A stretch of 11,986 bases of DNA from assembly GCA_934755305.1 (NCBI GenBank), contig CAKVLD010000075.1:1-11986 (forward strand), written 5' to 3'. The stretch's first letter is position 1. Every line of letters starts with the position of its first letter. The DNA is from an uncultured Clostridium sp. (GTDB taxonomy: Bacteria; Bacillota; Clostridia; Clostridiales; Clostridiaceae). The notes under the pieces are model-generated. The model did no database searches. It saw nothing but the letters and a program-made list of their open reading frames with translations, and was not told the origin of the DNA. Below, piece by piece: positions 7,651-11,986 of this stretch. Made by a program: the position numbers and the translations under genes.

Positions 7651-7665
7651 TGATATCTATTATCA
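7651..7665. promoter_or_regulatory. Fur-family-like 7-1-7 operator in the nikA leader
   Basis: The minus strand reads TGATAATAGATATCA, which agrees at 12 of 14 defined positions with the Fur consensus TGATAATnATTATCA. It begins about 6 bases past the predicted transcription start and ends 10 bases before the Shine-Dalgarno, where a bound repressor would block transcription. Which family member (Fur, Zur, PerR or a nickel-sensing Nur-like protein) would bind is not determinable here. Confidence 0.55.
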
Positions 7666-7677
7666 TTTGATTTTACA

Positions 7678-7706
7678 AGTATAACAATAATAACAATTTT
7701 AGTCTA
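7678..7706 (-). promoter_or_regulatory. Promoter of nikA
   Basis: On the minus strand, TAGACT (7706-7701) and TATACT (7683-7678) are separated by exactly 17 bases, matching the sigma-A hexamers at 4/6 and 5/6 positions. Transcription would start near 7671, giving a leader of about 40 bases before the nikA ATG. Confidence 0.6.
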
Positions 7707-7719
7707 ATATCACTTTTTC

Positions 7720-7732
7720 ATACGAGGGGTAT
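7720..7732. promoter_or_regulatory. Possible LysR-type regulator site upstream of nikA
   Basis: The interrupted palindrome ATAC-CCCTC-GTAT is centred about 55 bases upstream of the predicted nikA start point, close to where LysR-type activators usually contact DNA. The arms are only four bases and do not extend further, so this is a weak call. The adjacent LysR-type gene is the natural candidate to bind it. Confidence 0.3.
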
Positions 7733-7748
7733 TCCAGATAGTTATAAT

Positions 7749-7763
7749 AGATTATCATTATCA
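7749..7763. promoter_or_regulatory. GATAAT repeat resembling a Fur box, overlapping the lysR-type stop codon
   Basis: The minus strand carries TGATAATGATAATCT. It contains two direct GATAAT hexamers and matches the first 13 bases of the classic GATAATGATAATCATTATC Fur box. As a 7-1-7 site it fits 12 of 14 positions. It lies about 80 bases upstream of the nikA start point, and its first three bases are the stop codon of the regulator gene. Confidence 0.4.
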
Positions 7764-8678
7764 ATTAATTCTTATAATTTCATCAAGAAGATCTATAAAT
7801 CCCTGAGCTTCATTAGAAAGTATTTCACCTTTTCTTTTTATATATCCAAGATAGATTTCATATGTATAACCATCAATGTCAATAGCCCTTATATCATACT
7901 GATTATATCTGTCATTCATAAATTTAACCCCCACACTGCATAAATCTGTATTTATTAAAAGATCTATCATAGCATGATCGCTATTTGTTGTAACAACTCT
8001 ATCAAACCTGTTGTTTTCACTTTTATTCACTAAATACAGCTTTTCTAAATACTGTTCCACAGAAAAGAAATCCTTTGTTGATTGAACAAACTTAAGTTTA
8101 AGCAGTTCATGAATAGAGATACTGTTTTTATTATATATGCTGCTATTTTTCCCTGCATAAATACATGCCTTTTTAGTCTCTAGTTTAATAAATTCCATAT
8201 TCTTATGTTCAAGAGTGTGGTTAAAACAGCACTTTTGCTGTTCAATTATATATACAATACCTATTTCCGATATACAACCCTTTACATTTTCTATAATTTC
8301 TTCAATACTACCTTCAAGGAACTGCACTTTTAAATCCTTAAACTCATTCTTCTTATAATAATCGCAGAAAACTCTTGAAACTATATGACTTGGATAAGAT
8401 GAAATATTAAGCTTTTTCATATACTTGCTGCTTGAAATTGACATTATCATATCTACATTTTCTAATATCCTCTGTGCATAATCATATAACTCTTCACCTT
8501 TTTCAGTCATTCTTACACCTTTGCTGTTTCTATAAAATATATCTATGCCTACTTCCTTTTCAAGAGAACTTATAACTTTACTCACATTAGGCTGTGAAGT
8601 AAATAATTCTTCTGCTGCTTTATTTATGCTTCCACAATCAGCTACTATAATAAAATATTTAAGTTGTTTTATATCCAT
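7761..8678 (-). CDS. LysR-family transcriptional regulator, 305 aa
   Basis: This cytoplasmic DNA-binding regulator is probably a local controller of the nik operon. The N-terminal winged helix-turn-helix is classical: MDIKQLKYFIIVADCGSINK (1-20), then AAEELFTSQPNVSKVISSLE (21-40) and IDIFYRNSKGVRMTEKGE (45-62). It is followed by a linker helix and a periplasmic-binding-protein-like effector domain (about 89-305). The length is normal. GGAGG lies 8 bases before the ATG. It is transcribed in the same direction as nikA, 129 bp upstream, rather than divergently as many LysR genes are. The effector domain contains a CCFNHTLEH cluster (Cys150, Cys151, His154, His158) that could bind metal, but this is speculation. 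The effector is unknown. Confidence 0.88.
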   Translation of the reverse strand: MDIKQLKYFIIVADCGSINKAAEELFTSQPNVSKVISSLEKEVGIDIFYRNSKGVRMTEKGEELYDYAQRILENVDMIMSISSSKYMKKLNISSYPSHIVSRVFCDYYKKNEFKDLKVQFLEGSIEEIIENVKGCISEIGIVYIIEQQKCCFNHTLEHKNMEFIKLETKKACIYAGKNSSIYNKNSISIHELLKLKFVQSTKDFFSVEQYLEKLYLVNKSENNRFDRVVTTNSDHAMIDLLINTDLCSVGVKFMNDRYNQYDIRAIDIDGYTYEIYLGYIKRKGEILSNEAQGFIDLLDEIIRIN

Positions 8679-8732
8679 TAATTATCCTCCGTAAATATTC
8701 ATAGTTTTTAACTTTCCAACATATTCTTCATA

Positions 8733-8761
8733 ATTTTAGTAATCCATCATTTACTTGTCAA
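8733..8761 (-). promoter_or_regulatory. Promoter of the LysR-type regulator gene
   Basis: On the minus strand a perfect TTGACA (8761-8756) and TAAAAT (8738-8733, 5/6) are spaced by 17 bases. The predicted start near 8726 leaves a leader of about 48 bases ahead of the ATG at 8678. This is the best sigma-A promoter in the window. Confidence 0.7.
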
Positions 8762-8941
8762 TACATCAATTAACTTTAATAAAAAATCCATACAATAAAA
8801 AACTTTATCTTTTACAGTACAGATGTTAAAATCTAATTACGTTACACTTCATCAATATTTTACAATAAATAAATTAAATTATATTTAATATTAATTCTAC
8901 AGAAAATAACTAGTTATGAAAGTGGTCTTATGTCAATATCT
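8762..8941. other. AT-rich spacer with no recognisable gene
   Basis: I see no credible reading frame, RNA gene or repeat here on either strand. The right end borders the IS3-type mini-element. A short TTATGTC/GACATAA inverted pair (8929-8935 and 8944-8950) straddles that border. Confidence 0.5.
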
Positions 8942-9178
8942 TGGACATAAAAAGTCAAACTTTCTATGCTGTACTTCTAGATAATAATTAACATTTCTCT
9001 GAAGTCATGTAATTAATAGAAGAGTGTATCCTTTTTCTGTTATACCAACCTTCAATATATTTAAATAAATCTACTATCATATCTTTATAATCTTGATCAT
9101 ATCTTCTGCCCTTTCACATAATGGACATATCCTTTCTTAAATAAATAATATTTTACTTAGTTCGATTTAATATGTCCA
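8942..9178 (-). mobile_element. 237-bp internally deleted IS3-family element (MITE-like)
   Basis: The ends TGGACATAAAAAGTCAAAC (8942-8960) and, on the opposite strand, TGGACATATTAAATCGAAC (9178-9160) are inverted repeats with 15 of 19 identities. Inside is a single frame made of the start of an IS3-type orfA and the end of orfB. Everything between, including the DDE catalytic core, is missing. No convincing 3-4 bp target duplication is visible. It could still be moved by a transposase supplied from a full-length relative. Confidence 0.65.
8988..9128 (-). pseudogene. IS3-type orfA-orfB fusion remnant (46 codons plus stop)
   Basis: Starting at the ATG at 9128, close behind AAAGGA, the frame reads MSIM, then an in-frame TGA. 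It continues KGRRYDQDYKDMIVDLF, resembling the N-terminus of an IS3-family OrfA (helix-turn-helix subunit). It joins without a frame break to KYIEGWYNRKRIHSSINY and then MTSEKC, the well-known C-terminal signature of the IS3 OrfB integrase (YIExWYNRKRxHSSLxY). The TGA probably derives from an arginine codon. An internal deletion removed more than 300 codons of a normal element. It is not a functional transposase. Confidence 0.75.
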
Positions 9179-9188
9179 CTACTTTGTA

Positions 9189-9285
9189 CTAACACCAAAA
9201 GACTGGTGCAGCAACCACTACAGGTTTAGTTGGTTCTTTATTAGCAGCTATGACTAGTATGTTGGTAAAAAGAAAGAAAAAATAA
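9189..9285 (+). pseudogene. 3' tip of an LPxTG-type surface-protein gene
   Basis: This is the only plus-strand coding remnant. From 9202 the frame reads TGAATTTGLVGSLLAAMTSM, then LVKRKKK and TAA (9283-9285): a sortase-type tail with TG, a hydrophobic stretch and a basic end. The codons just before it, CTA ACA CCA AAA, would give LTPK-TG if one base in the AAAAG run were removed. The original sorting motif was therefore probably xPKTG, now frameshifted. Everything upstream is cut off at the edge of the IS3-type mini-element. The surface protein cannot be identified. Confidence 0.55.
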
Positions 9286-9300
9286 TAAAATTTTATAATT

Positions 9301-9348
9301 AAAATAATCTTTCTAGTATAATCACTCTTACACTAGAAAGATTATTTT
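9301..9348. terminator. Perfect 17-bp bidirectional terminator
   Basis: The arms 9301-9317 and 9332-9348 are exact complements (AAAATAATCTTTCTAGT and its reverse complement) with a 14-base loop. The plus strand continues in T residues, serving the surface-protein remnant, and the minus strand is likewise flanked by a T-rich arm. It directly abuts the stop of the esterase remnant and can serve both directions. Confidence 0.8.
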
Positions 9349-9888
9349 TTAAATATTTTCTTCAATAAAGTTTTTAATTTCATTCCAAGCTTTTTGACTT
9401 TGTTCTAATTGTGGAATTAAAACTTGAAAATCATGTGGCATTTCATAATAAACAGTTATCTTAGCATTACAACCTGTCTCTCTTGCTTTTTGGGCAACTT
9501 TTAAAGCATCATCCAATAATATTTCATGACCACCTACTTGAATAAGTAAATTACCAATTTCCTTATAATCCCCATTTACTGGTGAGACATATGGATTTTT
9601 AATGTTTGCTCCCTGAAAATAAATAGGATCATATATTTGGTTCCTCATTATAAGGCCCTTCTCTCCTAAAATAATATCTTTCTTTTCATTAGCTTTTACA
9701 GAAGGAAAATCGTTAGCAGCATTAGTCCAAGGTGAAATTGCTATAATTACCTTAGGTAATGGAATATTGTGATCTCTTAAAAATACTTCTGCACTTCCTG
9801 CTACATTAGAATATTGTATAGCTATATCTCTATAAGGATCACAAAGCGCTATTAAATATCCCCCTCCATGAAATTGTAAATTTATCTC
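9349..9888 (-). pseudogene. Alpha/beta-hydrolase (HSL-type esterase) remnant with nucleophile region deleted
   Basis: The frame is open from 9888 to the stop at 9349 (179 residues) but is not an intact gene. It begins abruptly with LQFHGGGYLIALCDPYRDIA, carrying the HGGG oxyanion-hole motif of hormone-sensitive-lipase-type esterases. At YSNVAGSAEV (around 9784) it jumps to FLRDHNIPLPKVIIAISPWT. In intact relatives these segments are separated by some 55-60 residues that include the GDSAGG nucleophile motif. That part is absent, so the catalytic serine is missing. The C-terminal part is normal (GGHEILLDDALKVAQKARETG, catalytic-His motif EMPHDFQ). The first ~80 residues and a start codon are also gone; upstream there is an in-frame TGA at 9891-9889. 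An ATG at 9648 could express only the last 99 residues. Confidence 0.75.
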
Positions 9889-9925
9889 TCACAAAAACAT
9901 TATTTCAAATTCATATAAATAAAAA

Positions 9926-9970
9926 TAAGAAAGCAAAATGATATTTTTTATTTATCATTTTGCTTTCTTA
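9926..9970 (-). terminator. Perfect 18-bp terminator after the ABC exporter remnant
   Basis: The arms 9926-9943 and 9953-9970 are exact complements (TAAGAAAGCAAAATGATA and its reverse complement) around a 9-base loop. On the minus strand the stem is followed by TTTTTATTTAT. It lies 32 bases after the stop of the ABC gene and fits a rho-independent terminator for it. Confidence 0.82.
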
Positions 9971-10002
9971 TAATCTAATAAAAAGTTTTTATATTAATAA
10001 CA

Positions 10003-11769
10003 CTAAACAGTCACCCCATCAGGTATATTAACCATTTGCCTATAAAACTCATTTCTTTCATATAGTTCTTCATGATTTCCCATATCTTCAACTTGTCCAT
10101 TATTAATAACTATAACTTTATCAACTTGCTTTAATACATCTGGTCTATGAGTTATCATAATAGTTGTTTTATCCTTATAGCTTTCTCTAATTACATTATT
10201 TATCTCTTGTTCAGCTTTTATATCATAATTAGCTGTAGCTTCATCTAAAATCAATATCTTTGACTCCCTAAGTAAAGCCCTAGCCATAGCTATTTTTTGC
10301 CTTTCACCACCAGATAATTTACTTCCTCTTTCCCCTACAATGCTTTCATATTGGTCTGGCATTTCTTCAATAAACTTATCTGCTCCACATTTTTTAATAA
10401 CAGAATACATTTCACTATCTTCTTTTTTAGAATTAAGCATAATGTTTTCTTTTATTGTTTTATTAAATAAATATATTTCTTGACTTACCATAGATATAAG
10501 ATTTCTATAATCCTTTAGATTTATAGAATTAATATCCTTACCATCTAAAAGTATTTCTCCTGAAGTTGGAGTTAAAAATCTTAAAATTAAATTTATAATT
10601 GTTGTTTTTCCTGCTCCATTTCTTCCTATAATGGCAACTTTTTCTCCTGCATTTATTTTAAAATCAATACCTTTGAGTATAGATTCTTTTTCGCTATAAG
10701 AAAACTTAACATTTTTAAATTCAATAGTTCCTAATGTTTCTTCAGCCTTTATTCTTAGAAGCTTACCTTTTGAAGAATATCCTTCATACTCTTCATTCAT
10801 AAAATCAAAATATCTTTTTGCAGAAGGTAATATTCCAGCAAAAGTATATCTAATATTCATAATTGCAAATATAGGATCTGTAACATAAGCACTATATGTA
10901 ATAAACGCATATAACTTCCCAACTGTAAGTTCTTGTCCTACTATTAAATATCCACCAATAATATAAATCAATGTACTTACTATTTGTGAAAATATTACTT
11001 CTGAAATCATATTTGCATTTTCTAAATAAGCTATTTTTATATTCTGTTTAATTAATTCTCTTTGCTTTTTAATAAATTCACTAATTTTTAGATCTTCAAG
11101 CACCCATGCTTTTACTTCTTTTATTCCTGCTAAAGTATCTCCTTGCCACCCTGAATATTCTTGATGTATTTTTATGTAATTTTTAAACATCTTCTTTCTT
11201 TTATCCGCTAAAAATTTTACTATTATATATCTTATTGGAGTTACTATAACAACCAATAAAGATAATTTCCAACTTATAAGAGATATTCCTATTACACCTA
11301 CTATTATTCTAAAAACACTTGTCATTATGTAAAAAGTATTTCTATCACATAAGCCAGATATTTTTCCAATATCTGTTTGTATATTATTCATTATTTGTGC
11401 ATAGTTTGTGCTATTAAAAAAATTCATCTTCATTTTTAATGTCTGTCTAAATGCTGACTTTTCAAGATTAAATGAAATTATATTCTCTATGTATGTACGA
11501 TATTTAGTTTCAATAATTCCAACTCCCTATATAAGAACTATTAAAAGTAAACTTAAAATGGAGCATTTAATAATTACATTTAAATCTTGTACAATTAATC
11601 CCTCATCCATTAATTTCTGATTTATTATAGGTAATATTAAATTCAAACAAGATGATATTAATATGGTACTAACTACCATTACTATTTTCCACTTATACGG
11701 CTTAAAAAGTTTTATTATCTTTTTTACTTTTATGTCAATTTTTATGTAATTTGTTTTTCTTTTCTTCTT
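10003..11769 (-). pseudogene. ABC exporter (MsbA/LmrA-type half-transporter) interrupted by an in-frame TAG
   Basis: Such proteins fuse a six-helix membrane domain to an ATPase and export lipids, peptides or drugs as dimers. From the ATG at 11433 a 476-residue frame contains four membrane segments and a complete ATPase: Walker A GRNGAGKT (270-277), Q-loop Gln318, LSGGERQ (373-379), Walker B ILILDEAT (393-400) and His429. The missing N-terminus is just upstream in the same frame: KKIIKLFKPYKWKIVMVVST (about 11724-11665) through LLLIVLI. Then comes a TAG at 11529-11527, followed by GVGIIETKYRTYIENIISFN leading into the rest. One nonsense mutation therefore splits an otherwise complete gene. No ATG, GTG or TTG precedes the expected N-terminus in frame (first ATG at 11679), so the start may be damaged as well. 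No partner half-transporter is in view. Confidence 0.8.
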
Positions 11770-11881
11770 TACAACATATTACATTTTTTTTGCTAAAAAA
11801 TTTATTTTTTAACACAAAGATAATAATTCTAAATATTAAAGCAAAATTCATTCATATCTATTTAAATTTTGTAGAAAATAG
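11770..11881. other. AT-rich upstream region of the ABC exporter remnant
   Basis: I find no gene here. A weak TTGCTT-16-TATCTT pair on the minus strand could be a promoter for the ABC gene but is not convincing. No clear ribosome binding site is seen. Confidence 0.4.
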
Positions 11882-11986
11882 GCATAAAAAAGTGGCTTCG
11901 CCACGCTTATCTTAACTAAATTACATCTTAATTTTATAAAAGCATTTTTAGTATATTTAATCTTAACTGAAGTCACTTTTTTTAGC
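11882..11986. repeat. Possible palindromic mini-element with 18-bp inverted ends
   Basis: The sequence GCATAAAAAAGTGGCTTC at 11882-11899 and, on the opposite strand, GCTAAAAAAAGTGACTTC from 11986 to 11969 match at 15 of 18 positions in inverted orientation. The 69-bp interior is non-coding. The right end coincides with the window edge, so true extent and flanking duplications are unknown. It may be a small non-autonomous element or simply two T-rich hairpin flanks. Confidence 0.35.
11886..11904 (-). terminator. Short GC-rich hairpin with T tract
   Basis: On the minus strand GTGGC-GAA-GCCAC (11904-11892) is followed by TTTTTT (11891-11886). This is the form of a rho-independent terminator for a gene transcribed leftward from beyond the window. 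The stem is only five base pairs but GC-rich in a very AT-rich setting. Confidence 0.5.

Noticed and set aside
7632..7670. Nickel-cobalt or other metal riboswitch in the nikA leader
   Set aside because: The leader is only about 40 bases, too short for known metal riboswitches, and shows no multi-stem fold.
7717..7724. GTATGA on the minus strand as a NikR half-site (GTATGA-N16-TCATAC)
   Set aside because: The required second half-site is absent at the right distance, so NikR control is not supported.
8920..8962. Plus-strand ATG frame starting MKVVLCQYLGHKK near the mini-IS
   Set aside because: Only 22 codons, runs across the inverted repeat, no ribosome binding site and no family resemblance.
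11527..11529. TAG read as pyrrolysine or programmed readthrough in the ABC exporter
   Set aside because: ABC exporters are not known to use pyrrolysine, no insertion context is visible and the start codon also looks damaged; a simple nonsense mutation is more likely.
11408..11620. Plus-strand frame opposite the ABC exporter
   Set aside because: The minus strand here continues the exporter membrane domain on both sides of the TAG; the antisense frame has no supporting features.
1..11986. CRISPR array, tRNA or rRNA genes
   Set aside because: No regularly spaced repeats and no cloverleaf or conserved rRNA sequence were seen on either strand.

Overview
The window is AT-rich, uses strong AGGAGG-type ribosome binding sites and sigma-A-like promoters, and its proteins look clostridial, so the host is most likely a low-GC Firmicute of the Clostridium group. 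This is inferred from composition and family resemblance only. Nearly all genes lie on the minus strand and are read right to left. The exceptions are a short surface-protein remnant and IS or terminator sequences.

Left part (1-1126): one end of an IS66-family insertion sequence. It holds the start of tnpC, a tnpB broken by a frameshift near its 5' end, and an intact tnpA. The probable terminal GTAA is at 911-914. The element abuts or interrupts a short unrecognised coding remnant.

Centre (1127-8761): the only intact functional block. In transcription order it holds a LysR-type regulator with a good promoter, then a nickel/opine-metallophore-type ABC importer: lipoprotein NikA, permeases NikB and NikC, ATPases NikD and NikE. 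A MATE-family multidrug/small-molecule exporter lies 61 bp (37 bp to an alternative start) behind nikE on the same strand. nikA has its own promoter (TAGACT-17-TATACT). A Fur-family-like 7-1-7 operator (7651-7665) sits just downstream of it, and a second GATAAT repeat overlaps the end of the lysR-type gene. A perfect 15-bp stem between nikA and nikB probably attenuates transcription so that more binding protein than membrane complex is made. NikA keeps most ligand-site residues of E. coli NikA but has Tyr where E. coli has the nickel-coordinating His416. This suggests a ligand or coordination mode different from Ni-(His)2.

Right part (8762-11986): a graveyard of decayed genes. It holds a 237-bp IS3-type mini-element in which the start of orfA is joined in frame to the end of orfB, and the 3' tip of an LPxTG-type surface protein. 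It also holds an esterase that has lost its nucleophile region, an ABC exporter interrupted by an in-frame TAG, two strong terminators, and a possible palindromic mini-element at the edge.

No rRNA, tRNA, CRISPR array or clearly new defence system was seen. The most interesting material is the metal-transport operon: its two-layer regulation, the changed NikA site, the attached MATE exporter, and a Cys/His cluster in the regulator.
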